From: Auriscalpium vulgare
Taxonomy: Eukaryota > Basidiomycota > Agaricomycetes > Russulales > Auriscalpiaceae
Reading direction: 5' to 3'
Assembly: GCA_019915015.1 (NCBI GenBank)
Contig: JAHBBC010000002.1
Coordinates: forward strand, 2,666,001 to 2,730,000
Length of the DNA: 64,000 bases
This document shows, one piece after another, positions 25,051 through 35,523 of this stretch. The position numbers and the translations under genes are program-made. Each line of letters starts with the position of its first letter. The first letter of the stretch is position 1. The notes under the pieces are model-generated. The model did no database searches, was not told the origin of the DNA, and was given only the letters and a program-made list of their open reading frames with translations.

Positions 25051-26197
25051 ATGGTCCAACTCTCCACACTCGTCCTCGCGTTTGTGGCGATGGGCTCCGC
25101 GCTGGCCGCACCGTCTCGCTTGCACAAGAAGGGCATCGCACAGGACCTCTTTGATTCGACGAAGGATTGGGAGGCGGCCTGTGTATGTCTCCCCTTTACC
25201 ATGACTGCGAATCTTGAAGTTGACAGGCAGATAGGACGCAGCCGGAGGCGGCGAGCAGTGCGACCCCACCGCGGTCAGCGCGTTCGGTACGCTCATTGCG
25301 GCGGCAGGCCCGTGCGACCAGCAGGACAGCGCCGACAAGATGGTCGACCTCGCCAAGCAGCTCAATAATAACCCCGACATGATCAAGTTTGCCCAAATCT
25401 TTGCGCAGCAGCCACGCAACACAGTGCGTCCGCCACTTCTTTTTCAGTTTGCTTGTTCTGACACATGATGCTCAGCCCACCTCGGAGAGCGTTCCGTACT
25501 GCCAGACCGCCCCTAAGAATGGGGAGCTGGCCGGCCTCTTCCAGTGCCAGTTCCAGGGCGCGAACCCGACGCAGTTCGTCGGAGGCGTTGCGGTCGGTGC
25601 TGCGGGCACGATCCCCCTCGGCATGTCGTCCCCGCTGGCCCCCGCGGGCTCGTGCCCCGCGCACTCGGCGGGGCCCATCCCGGATGGCACGCAGCTCGTC
25701 GACCAGGTATCTGGTTCCGGCGTGGGGCGGCGTGGGGCGGGAAGCGACAGTTCTGCGCCTCCGGCCACCAGTACCACTTCGTTTGCCGCATCCTCAGCGG
25801 CGTATTCCTCATCAAGCGCAGGCCTCAATTTCACCACGTTGTTTCCTCCCGTCCCTCCTTCCACCCCAAACCAAGGCTTCTTTGAGTGCCTTGACTCGGA
25901 TGTCATCCCTGGTTGTGCGCCCGACACTCTCACCAGCGCCACGTCCACTGCCGCTCCCGTTACCACCTCCGCGGCCGGCTACCTGGACTTCCCCCCCCAA
26001 CTTGGCCAGGACGCACAGGCACTCAACAAGAAGTTCGCATCGCGTGGTGCAGACGCGCCCTGTCAGGGTGCGCGTTTCTCTTTCCCTGCGGGTAATGCAA
26101 TCTGACGTGCCGTGGTTCACTAGCAGATGGCGACCAGGCGTGCATCGGCGGTGCCTTCGCAGAGTGCGTCGGCGGCGCGTTCGTGACGGGCAACTGA
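25051..26197 (+). CDS. Secreted family copy 2, CBM19 truncated by deletion
   Basis: Exons 25051-25182, 25235-25423, 25476-26067 and 26127-26197 join in frame and give 327 residues. The first two exons have exactly the same lengths as in copy 1 (132 and 189 nt). Signal peptide (ends MGSALAA), N-terminal domain and a shorter Ser/Thr linker are present. The last exon keeps the start of CBM19 (CQDGDQACIGGAFAECVGGAFVT) but jumps straight to the final GN and stop. Compared with copy 1 exactly 132 nt are missing, removing the last three cysteines. The protein should still be made and secreted, but the chitin-binding module is probably non-functional. Sequence divergence from copies 1, 4 and 5 suggests an older duplicate. 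Confidence 0.82.
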
Positions 26198-26479
26198 GGG
26201 CTGCATTTGGGATGATTCAGAGTATTCTGAAAAGGTTGTAATTTGTACACCGCTTACTCTGTGTGCATATCACATGGGATATTCACTGGTTGCGGTCTTC
26301 GCTCGTTAATAGCAGTGGTCGTACCCGAGCGCGCTACGTTCCGCGTGTTGCCAACCAGTTCAGTGCAGAATTAACTCGGGCGTCCGATTACAAGAGGTAC
26401 CTATTACAACAGGGAGATAGTACATGGAGGGAAGCGAGGGGAACATAATCATGTCAGATTCAATTGTGCGGCGGTTGCA

Positions 26480-27756
26480 TCAGTCCTCACAGCTTGAATC
26501 GCCGAACCCGAGCCCAACCAGCGCAGCGGGCGATGAGTCTGGGTTGGATACGGAGAGAGTTTTGACGCTGTCGACCAGCACGACCACGGGCGGGGAGTCT
26601 TGGAGGTCGGAAGGGGAGTCTTGGAGGTTGGATGGGGAGTGCACACTACAGAGTCGGAACTCTACTCTGTAGCTGTCGTCATCCGACCCACTGTCCGACC
26701 CACCGCCATGAGATCCACCACCATCCATCTCCAGGTGCGAGTCCGACTCAGCATCGTTGGAAGCGTCGCCATCATCGGAAGTGTCGCCATCATTGAGGGC
26801 GTCAGCACTGTTTGTGAGCCGATATCGCACATGATTGCGCGGAAGGTCTTCAGCTTTGTGGAGAGGAACGAGCGGAGATGATTGAGTTCTAAGTGAAGTT
26901 AGGAACTGTCCAATCCACTCGTCGTCTGGGGATACATCATCGTCTTTTAATAGCTGGCGATGATGGTAAGACTGAGACGTACCAAGTGTGTAAAAACCCT
27001 CTCCGGTATTCTCTACGTCCATGCGGAGGAACTTCGACCAGTTCAGCCCAGCGGAGTTGCGAAGCCCGCGCTTGGCCACGGGGGACAACAGGCCACCAAA
27101 GATTTCACGTTCAACGACTTCTCCTGACTCTCCCCCCGGCGTGCGCACAGCAATATCTGCAGGCGTCCGCTTGTGAAAGACGTACCATCGGTAAATGTGG
27201 GCAATTCCATGTAGTACTGCCGCGACGAACAAGACTTCAATTTTGTCGATTCCCCTGAAAACGCTTGACGTCAGTCAAAGTATCAGGATCGGACGATAAC
27301 AACACGTACAGACATGATCGGCCAGACTCTTACGAATATATATCATCTGGTCATCCGGATCCTGAGATTCCCCGTGCAGGCCACTGAATAGATAGCTTTC
27401 CGTTCGCAGCTCCTTCGATGCGTCGACCATTGGCAAACCCGCGGCGAGAAAAGTGTCGAATTTGTCGAGATGTTGTTGTATAAGCTCTGAAGTGACGTCA
27501 GAAGTTGTCGGCTGGTCCAGAAATATGGGCAGGAAGCTAAGTCGTATCGTTTCGTTCTCGACGAGGGCTGTGTATGTCCTGATGAGAGCGTCCTGGGCAT
27601 AGCGATTCACATTCCCAACGGAGGGCCACTTCTGTGTGTTACGACGATGAGAGAAATATAGGATATGATGGTCTTACTTGTACGAACCATGATTGGCCCC
27701 GGTTTAGCTGTTCCTGGCGCTGAGGCCGAGGACCCAGCCGAAGTTGATAGCCACAT
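26480..27756 (-). CDS. Uncharacterised protein with HxxxH-like motif
   Basis: I do not recognise the product. Minus-strand exons run from an ATG near 27756, through 27631-27306, and a last exon from about 27255 to a stop at 26480. The first splice donor is uncertain (GTTCGT at 27687 keeps frame better than GTAAGA at 27677), and the second donor is a weak GTGTTG. The middle contains VLHGIAHIYRW followed by GGESGEVVEREIFGG. That spacing recalls a zinc metallopeptidase HExxH plus a distal acidic motif, with the catalytic Glu replaced by Gly; this is speculative. The C-terminal third is Asp/Ser-rich and low in complexity. The gene sits head-in between secreted copies 2 and 3 and is transcribed against them. 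Confidence 0.55.
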
Positions 27757-27984
27757 GATTTTGATGAGAGGTGAAGTGACGAATGACGACAAAGCGATGG
27801 GTGGCTAGAGTGGAAGGTGGATGCGGGAGACAAGGAGAAAGGATAGGAGCACTCGGTGGGCGGCGGCTGCTATTGGCGGCCGGCGTGTCGGGCCGGCGGA
27901 CGGCAGACCGGTTGATGATGCCGCTGCCTGCACCGCGCGGTCGGCCATCCTTCGCAACCTCCTGGTGCACCATACACATAAGTC

Positions 27985-28400
27985 TGACTCTCTACACTGC
28001 TCGTCACGCTCGTGGTGTCGGGCTCCGTGCCGCCTGGCCACTCACCTCATTCCGCTTGCACATGAAGCGCATCGCACATGAAGCGCATCGCGCAGTCCAT
28101 CTCTGACTCGAAGAAAGATGGGAGGCGCCCTCTGTATGTCATCCTTTCCGATGACTTCAATAGAGCTGACGGGCAAGTAGAGCAACGCTGGAGGCGGCGA
28201 GCAGTGCAGCCCCGTCGCGGTCAGCGCGTTTGATAGCGGCAGGCCCATGCGACCAGCAGGAGAACGCCAACGTCATGGTCGACCTCGCCAAGCCGCTCAA
28301 CAGCAAGGAGGACATGATCAAGCTTGCGCAGAGCTTTGCGCAGCAGCCGAGAAACATGTACGTCACTCCCTTGACTCTCTTAAGGTTCAGGCTGGACCTG
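27985..28400 (+). pseudogene. Relic of the secreted family, copy 3
   Basis: The nucleotide sequence aligns with exons 1 and 2 of the other copies. For example tcacgctcgtggtgtcgggctcc matches the signal-peptide region, and gaggcggcgagcagtgcagccc and gcgcagcagccgagaaac match exon 2. The start codon is lost, a short duplication of acatgaagcgcatcgc is present, about a dozen bases are missing within exon 2 so that the frame is broken, and exons 3 and 4 are absent. It lies just before the duplicated segment carrying copy 4. Confidence 0.75.
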
Positions 28401-29631
28401 GCGCGCCATCCTTGGCCGACTCACTTAAACGTTCGCCGCGCTCAGCCTTCTGTGAGGGTCATCGGGCTTGAATGGTCACGACGACGAAGAGAGTAACGCA
28501 CAATATGGTACGTATGTTGACTAAGAGTTTCCATGGCGAGACGCTGATCTAAGTACGTTGTTCATAGCGTGACTTTTATCAACGCAGCCAGCAAGTTCGT
28601 CGTCGGCACTGTTGCGTCGTCGTAAAGCAACATAGTCACGTACTGCAAGTTATACGAGGTGCGGGTTTTGCTCATGTCGAGTGTTGGATAAGAAAGTATA
28701 AGACACAATCCTTTGAGAGGGCGATACGAATGTTGCATTGAATGATGTCGTAGTCATGCACACGCCGGGAACGTGCATGGAATGAGTGCACCTGCCCTAC
28801 AAGAGTTCTTCCGACCATTTTTAAGCTGTAGCTGGTACTGAAAAAAGCATTTACAGGTAGTTGACGGAGGGGGACATTGATACCAGGTGAATATCAAGGC
28901 CACTGTTAGCCATGGCCGGCCTGCTAATCCTAGAAGCAGATTCAACGCCGGGGCAGATGATGCATCGAGCAACTGCGCAGTGCTGCTGCGGAACTGCGTG
29001 AGTGCTCGTGTTGTCGACGTTGTTGTACGTCGAACTGAAGCTACGTTTCATGGCTGGTCTTTGTCGATGAGAGAAGCTACATGTTCTCAATGAGAGTGAA
29101 AGAAGGAGACGGGAAGCCCGGTGCGCGTTTGTGCCGCCCTGGCCCAGTTATTGGAGGACACGGGTGAGTAATGCTGGGCGAGTTTCAAGGCAACTCGCGG
29201 CAATGTGCGTTCATGCATGCTACGTTTCGCGCGACGGCAAGGTGAATAGGTCGCCGGACTTTCGATCGCGCGCGGGGCTTCTCACTGATGTCGCAAAATA
29301 GGTCACCCCTGCGACTCCGCGCTGTTTCTCTCTGAATTTTCTTGGAGCACTCACCCAGTGGACAATGTTGTGAAACTTGCTGCTACATTTCTTGGATCGA
29401 CGCCGGCTGGATACTCTCAAGTGTGCTCTCCCGTATCTCGTTTTCGTACCCCCCGGTTGCTGATTGTTCACTTCGGCGCATGGCTACGCTCCGATCTGCG
29501 GTGCGGGAAACATAACTCTGGTGTGCATAATTCGCAGTTGCCTTTGTTCTCCTTTTGCGCAGCACTGTCATTTTCAACTCTTGCGCTAGTGAAAGCACAT
29601 GGTTTCCCATGAATCACGGCCTTTCCAGGAC

Positions 29632-29640
29632 ATATAAAAG
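29632..29640 (+). promoter_or_regulatory. TATA box of secreted copy 4
   Basis: atataaaag about 103 bases before the ATG, in the conserved promoter block shared with copies 1 and 5. Confidence 0.7.
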
Positions 29641-29742
29641 CCAGGCTCTGTCTGCTGAAGTGCTCTCACCTCTCTCCTGTCGAGCAGCGCTCGTTTTCAT
29701 TCTCGCTCTCTGTCTCCAGTTCAGCTCCATCTTCATCTAGCC

Positions 29743-30682
29743 ATGGTCCAATTCTCCACTCTCCTCCTCACGCTCGCGGTGGCGGGTTCCGCGCTGGCCG
29801 CACCGTCCCGATTCCACACGAAGCGCATCGCGCAAACCATCTCGAACTCGACGACAAAGTGGCAGGATGCCTGTGTATGTTCCCCCTTTGCACGACTGCG
29901 AGTCCTAGTGCTGACAGGCAGATAGATCGGAGCTGGAGGCGGCCTGATTTGCAACCCCGTCGCGGTCAGCGCGTTCGGTACGCTCCTCGCGGCGGCAGGC
30001 CCGTGCGACCAGCAGGACAGCGCCGACGTGATGGTCGACCTCGCCAAACTGCTCAACGCCAATGCCGACATGATCAAGTTTGCGCAGATCTTCGCGCAGC
30101 AGCCGCGCAACACTGTACGTCTCTCCATCGGCTCTCCTCTAGGTTGTCTTGGACCTGACGCGGCATCATTAGCCCAACTCGCTGAGCGTCCCGTACTGCC
30201 AGTCCGCCCCAAAGAATGGGGAGCTGGCCGGCCTCTTCCAGTGCCAGTTCCAGGGCGCGAACCCGAAGCAGTTTGTCGGAAACACTACGGTCGGTGCTCT
30301 GGGCACGATGCCCCTTGGCATGACGTCTCCGCTGACCCCCGCGGGATCGTGCCCCGCGCACCCGGATGGGCCCATCGAGGATGGCACGCAGCTCGTTGAC
30401 CAGGTGTCGGATCCCGGCGTGGGGCAGCCTGGGGCGGGAAGCACCAGTTCAGCGTCCGCGGCCACCAGCACCACTTCATCCGCCGCATCTGCTTCTTCGT
30501 CGTCCGGGACGAACTCTGGTATCTCCTCGACTTCTACCCCCGCCGCTACCTCTTCACTCACCACGTCTACCATCGCTGTCTCATCCACCTCCATCCCGAA
30601 CAGCAACGTCTCCAGAATTTCCCGTCGCCTCTGGTTCTTTCCGCCCTTTGATCTCGCCGCCTCTCCCTCCGCCGCCATTTAG
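29743..30682 (+). CDS. Secreted family copy 4, lacks CBM19
   Basis: Exons 29743-29874, 29926-30114 and 30173-30682 give 276 residues. The signal peptide (residues 1-20) and N-terminal Cys domain are intact, although the exon 2 start has changed (GAGGGLICNP). After a short Ser/Thr linker the frame runs into an unrelated tail (RRLWFFPPFDLAASPSAAI) and stops at TAG. Just after the stop, nucleotides 30683-30720 still resemble the family's pre-CBM segment (FKLSNGKDA in another frame), but no CBM19 coding sequence remains. The tail therefore looks like a frameshifted reading of the old linker. A secreted product without a chitin-binding module is predicted. Confidence 0.8.
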
Positions 30683-30826
30683 ACCTCAAACTTTCGAATG
30701 GAAAAGACGCGCGCTCAATAACCCGTTGGATCTCGCAAAATGATGCAGTCGGCGGTGACACTAGCACACGGAGGGTCTTTCATATAACAGTCTATCCCAC
30801 AGACCGCTATCGACACGCAATAATTA

Positions 30827-32708
30827 TTACATGTACCAGACCCGTTCTTCAGGCGAGAGCGCTCTCACTCTAAGACCCGGAACGCTCTGCAGCTTGTGCA
30901 AAAATGCATCGTCCACGACACACCCAACCATGTCCAGCTCTACCAGCGCATGGTCCGAGCGTGCACGATCTTCAAAAATCTGCAGCAATGCGTCCCTCAA
31001 AGCAAGGTCCCCAGATTCCGAGCACGATTGGAAGTCCACACCAACAATGCAGAGCGTAGTGAGCGCAGGGGGTAAGCCGGCGGCGCAGAGCGAGTGTAAC
31101 GCCCTTGCGCCACTGGCCGATAGGTATCGCAGCCTGGGCAGGCTTTTGAGTGCGTCCGGCCACCCGCGATTGTTTTCGCCGTTACCGACAACCAGCTTCT
31201 CGAGGTATTCTGACGCGAGTGCCTTGAGGACGGGAGGCACGAGGCCCGACTTGAATGTCGCGCGTCGGTCATTCGTAATGGCAAGATTTAGCACTGGCTG
31301 GGAATCGGCATTCCCAGTGCGCCATGCAACCACATCGACGACGACGTTGCTCGGCCGGTTGTAACAAGGGCATGGTTTGACCACGATGCGCATGATTGGG
31401 GTGGCGCGCGCGTCGATAGATGCACTTAGGACAGGGAGGATTGCCGCGAGCTTTGCTGCCGAGGTGCGATGGCAGGGCAGAACACATCTGACCTGTATGT
31501 CTGCATGGAGTTCGAGGTGCTTGAGAAGCAGCTGCGCGGTGTCAAAGTCCATGCGCAGGTCGAGGACACGCAGGGCAGCCGGCGAGACGACACAGAGCGC
31601 CGGCGGGCCGTTCGCCACCAAGTGCATCGGGTCGAGCTCCAGCTGGAGCCGCTTCAACATGCGCATTTTCCCCAGCGCGTCGAGTGCCGCCTTCAGTTCG
31701 AGGCCATAGCACTGCACAATTATCAGCACCTCGAGGCGCTCAAGTAGTGGCGATGTCCAGGGTAGTACACTGGGTATGTTGGTGCACAGCTCACGCAGCG
31801 CCGGCGCGCCGGCTGTGCCATTCAGAATGTCCAGGTACGCAGGCTGCGGGAGAGAAGGAGTGCGAGTGCGTTGTCCAACATGAAGACATAGGTTATAGAG
31901 GAGCGGCGCTGGGGTGCACAGGGCAGCGGTCACGGCATCGGTGCTTGTTTTGATTTGCAGGATCTCCGTACGCGAGAGGTTCTCGCGAATAAACGCGACC
32001 TCAGCAGGATCAAGGGAGTACCTAGACGGTTTGCGGTGCATCTTGATCTTGAGAGGCAGGGTTTGGGTGCGCGAAATGAAGACTTCGGTCCAGCGGGTGC
32101 CGAGTGCGAAAGGGACAGTAATGAGAGATACCCAGAGGGTCGGCTGGTGCAGTGCGACGTGTCGCCAGCGTCGGCAGACGTGGGCTATAGCCAGCCATCC
32201 AAGATAAAGAGGTATTGAAGGCTTAGGATGATCAATGGAGCGTACTGGTGAAAATGTCGGCGAGGATCTCCGGCGGGAGGCGTGCGATGGGTATGAAGGT
32301 CATGTCGCTGACCGCCTGGGATATTTCGTGGATACGATGGCTTTCCAATGAGACAAAAATAGTAGCGTCGTCTTCTGTAGGTAGCTGGGCTGACTCTTTG
32401 CAGGTCGTATTCGCCGCCGACGTCAACGGCGGGCTGCAAACCAAACTGTATGCCAGGATCAGTACGCTTATGCCAGGACCGAATGTGACCTTTCGCCAAC
32501 GCCATGCTTTGAAGAGGCTATAAAAGTTGGTAGAGCTGCGTCGTGCGATGTACTAGTTGAGTTCAAGGCGTCCTTGGAGGTACGTTGAACTTGAATGTCG
32601 TGGCCATTCTGCGGCGACACCAACGCCTGAGTATAAGTAATGATCATCAGCCGCGTGGTAGGAGGATATAGTTGAGGCACGCACTTGCCATGATCTCTCT
32701 TCCTGCAT
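30827..32708 (-). CDS. F-box protein with degenerate leucine-rich repeats
   Basis: F-box proteins recruit substrates to SCF ubiquitin ligases through SKP1. Four exons (32708-32685, 32626-32490, 32445-32246, 32184-30827) join in frame to give 572 residues. The F-box core is IARLPPEILADIF at about 32294-32256, then HVCRRWRHVAL at about 32182. A leucine-rich C-terminal half follows (LERLEVLII, LPRLRYLSASG, LPPALTTLCIVG). One point is odd: the 61-nt intron 32245-32185 is itself open in the other frame and encodes the expected LGWLAIA of the F-box. The gene may therefore originally have had no intron there and now carries a one-base frameshift that splicing can bypass, at the cost of part of the F-box. 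Confidence 0.75.
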
Positions 32709-33059
32709 GTCTACCCGCCCGTAGGACGTCCGGCCTGCCAGTGGGCTCGTGAAAGACAGAGACTCAGAATCGAGAGACACTCCATCAGGAAATCGGAAAA
32801 ATACTATATTGTACTCTGTAGCCTATATAGACAGCATAGTGTTCTTGACACCCTACCACTATATTGCACGATATAGAGCGTCGTCGATGCAGGGGCTTCT
32901 ATATAGTACAACATAGATGTAGTATGTATATATATTAGCCACGATACTATAGTAGGTCGAGGCCGCCGGCCGCCGGCCGCGCGCCGCACGCTGTAACCTG
33001 GAACCCACTCGCAATGCAGAAAATTGGATATAAATTGGCAGGCCAAGATGGCAGTTACA
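32709..33059. other. AT-rich region with CTATATAG-type palindromes
   Basis: Contains several related short palindromes (cctatatagac, cactatattgc, ttctatatagtac, atactatagtagg) followed by a ccgccggccgccggccgcgcg block. Similar palindromes occur beyond the other end of the Plavaka gene near 39160. These may be terminal or subterminal sequences of the element. Confidence 0.45.
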
Positions 33060-35248
33060 TCACATTCTACTGAAAGCATTCCCACCGGCATCCTCAACGT
33101 CATCTGTGTCTTCCTCTGCCCCAGTGTTCCCTCCCGAGTCACCTGCCTTGAACTCCGAGCCCACCGGGAAGGCAAGGTCACGAACGGCTGCCGCAAAGTC
33201 ATCTGCAGAGACCGAGAGAAGAGCCGGGGCATCGACGGTGGCCTTCGCATGGTCACTGTCCAAGTTGTCAGCGCTCGGCCATAACGCCGTCTCGGCAGGA
33301 ACTGCACGCACCGTGCTTTGTTGAGCATATCTGCCTGCCATGCAGCCGATGAGCCCGGCGCTTCGATATCGGCACTTGCTGTCAGGCCCTCGAGCACATC
33401 CATATGCGCCTTGTACTTCTCCTTGACAGTGTTCTCACGGAAGTCGATGCGACCGTGCTCGCCTGTCTGCCACTCGTCAAGACAGTTCTCAACCTGTATA
33501 TCACAAGATTAGAGACGGAAAATCATGCAGCGCGAGGAAAATTCGTACGACAGTCGCTACAAGACCAATCGTTGGCAAAGGGATGCCAGGCTTGAAGTAG
33601 GCGCTAAAGCGAATGCCTTCATCCTCGGAGTTGGCGAACCAAGCGCTATTGATGATGTCTTGTATGACCGTGTTCCTATACATGCCCCTGCGCGTCTTCG
33701 GGTTCTGATCTCGTGCATGTGAGCCTCTAGCATGCACGCAAGGAGCGAAATCTCACCGCATAGATGAAAGCCCTGTTCTCGCGCAACAACTTAACTTGCT
33801 GACGCTGCTTCTCGATTTTCTCCGGCTTGTTTGTCGTCTTGAGGTCGTAGACATTCTTGATGATATCACGGGCCTTGGACTTCACCTCGCCACGCACTTG
33901 ACAGCCACGTTCGCAGATCTGAAATTGAGCAAATGCACATGAGTGAATAAGTGCTCGGATGCGGACAAGGAGTCTAGACATACCAGCTTATGAATTTCAG
34001 GCTCAAACTCGATTGACACGTTCTTCGACGTGCAGGCTACCTGCCAGCAAAGCTTTGCCCATTCATCCTCTGTTGTAGAATCCGGCCAGGCCCACTCGGT
34101 TGAAACGAGGCACCGATAGTGAGTTTGAGCGGCCTCGATTACTGACTTGACGAGAGGCTCGAAGTCGCTCGTTTTCACGCGTACGCGGGAGGACTTCTCC
34201 TTCGTCTTCAGTTGCTTTGTGACATGGACGGCAGCCGAACTGGCCAGCGGTGGCGCTGCACGCTTCCGGACGACATGACCTATTGAACGGCAATTATTAG
34301 TTGGTTGCGAGGCTGCACAATGGTGCACAGACATACCAACGGACGTCCGAGTGTCCGGCCTTGCGAATGAGGGCCCTTGGACCTCCTCTATGTCATCGTC
34401 GACGATAGAGTCCGAACTCATTGACTGGGTACTAAAGTGCCGATTAGTTTACGGTACCACCATCCGACATCGACGGGCTTAAATACCTTTGTTTGGACGA
34501 TGATCTACCTATCAATGCACGGGCTCGCTCATCGTACGGTGATGGCAAAGTACGGCGGGGAACGGTGGTGCGAGTGTCGAGGACCGAGGGATTACCCTCC
34601 GGCTCCGGGGAGATGCCGATCAGCTGCAAGATAGGCATTCTATTTGATTTTCGAGGCAGGGAACGGTTCCCTGATTTTGTACGTGGCTCGAGGTCTTGTT
34701 TAGTAAACTATTACCAGTGAGATATTAGGCCACGATAGAGACCAATGACGACATGACGGACTTACCATGGTGTCAAACGCAGCAGCATGCGTGCTCGCAG
34801 TGGCCAGTGGCACCGTGACCTCTTGCTGATTCTCGGTGCCTATCTGCACCGGCACCTGGGCTGCACAAACGACATGTCAGCATCGTCGAGAGAAGTGGCA
34901 ACGGCATACCTAAGGCAGCGTGGAAGTTTTCTTTCTCGACTTCAAGTTCAGCTCGATGGGTGAGTCGCGCCGTTCGGCTGCTCGCTGAAGCTATGCGCTC
35001 ATGCTCGTATTCAAGCTCTTGAAGCCCTAGAGCAATCTTTAGTAGCCACAAGAGTCGAACAGCAAGAGTGACTTACGCATCTCCTCGACACGCTGAGTCG
35101 GTACTTTGTTACGGCGCCCTCTTCCGAGAGGCTCCGGTGTAGCACTGCGCAAGGCCGCCGGGCTTGGGGTTGCAGCTGTTGAGGCGACGGGGCTGCCACC
35201 ACGAAGAATGACACGAGGGGCAGGAGTTGCGCTGGAGTTGCGGGCCAT
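33060..35248 (-). CDS. DUF6532-domain protein, 10 exons
   Basis: The function of this basidiomycete family is unknown. Ten exons can be joined in frame through GT..AG introns from the ATG at 35248 to a TGA at 33060. The N-terminal part is Ser/Pro-rich with a short coiled coil (VEEMRLQELEYEHERI) and basic patches. The DUF6532-like domain spans the exons from about 34250 to 33420, with VIEAAQTHYRCLVSTEWAWP, then KARDIIKNVYDL, RENRAFIYA, DIINSAWFANSEDEGIRF, KPGIPLPTIGLVATVV and VENCLDEWQTG in the expected order. The C-terminus is acidic. It is divergent from the Plavaka transposase with 275 bases between start codons. All frames are open, so it is probably an active gene. Confidence 0.8.
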
Positions 35249-35523
35249 TGCGGAACTTGAGTGTCTGGCTTGACGAGGGGGAAAGTGGGATGGCTGGGGG
35301 TATGAGATGTGACGGGAGCATTTATACTGCTGGTTTATATAGTCAGCGCAGGTGGCAGTGAATCAACAAGGACGACACGGGAGGGAGAAATCAACAAAGA
35401 AAAACGTGACGACCAACGCGGCACCGCAGCGGGTGTGCGCGGGTGCGGATAGGGACTGATTGGGATGATGGAGCTGATGACAACGATGATTGAGCGAAAT
35501 TCTCCCAAGTCAAACACCTCACC

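Larger units (their letters stand above)
28500..30770 (+). repeat. Segmental duplication, copy A (contains secreted copy 4)
   Basis: About 2.2 kb closely matches 39430-41900. The match covers intergenic DNA as well as the gene: for example aatgatgtcgtagtcatgca and cacgccgggaacgtg occur at 28741 and at 39687. Small insertions and substitutions are spread along it. Confidence 0.8.
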
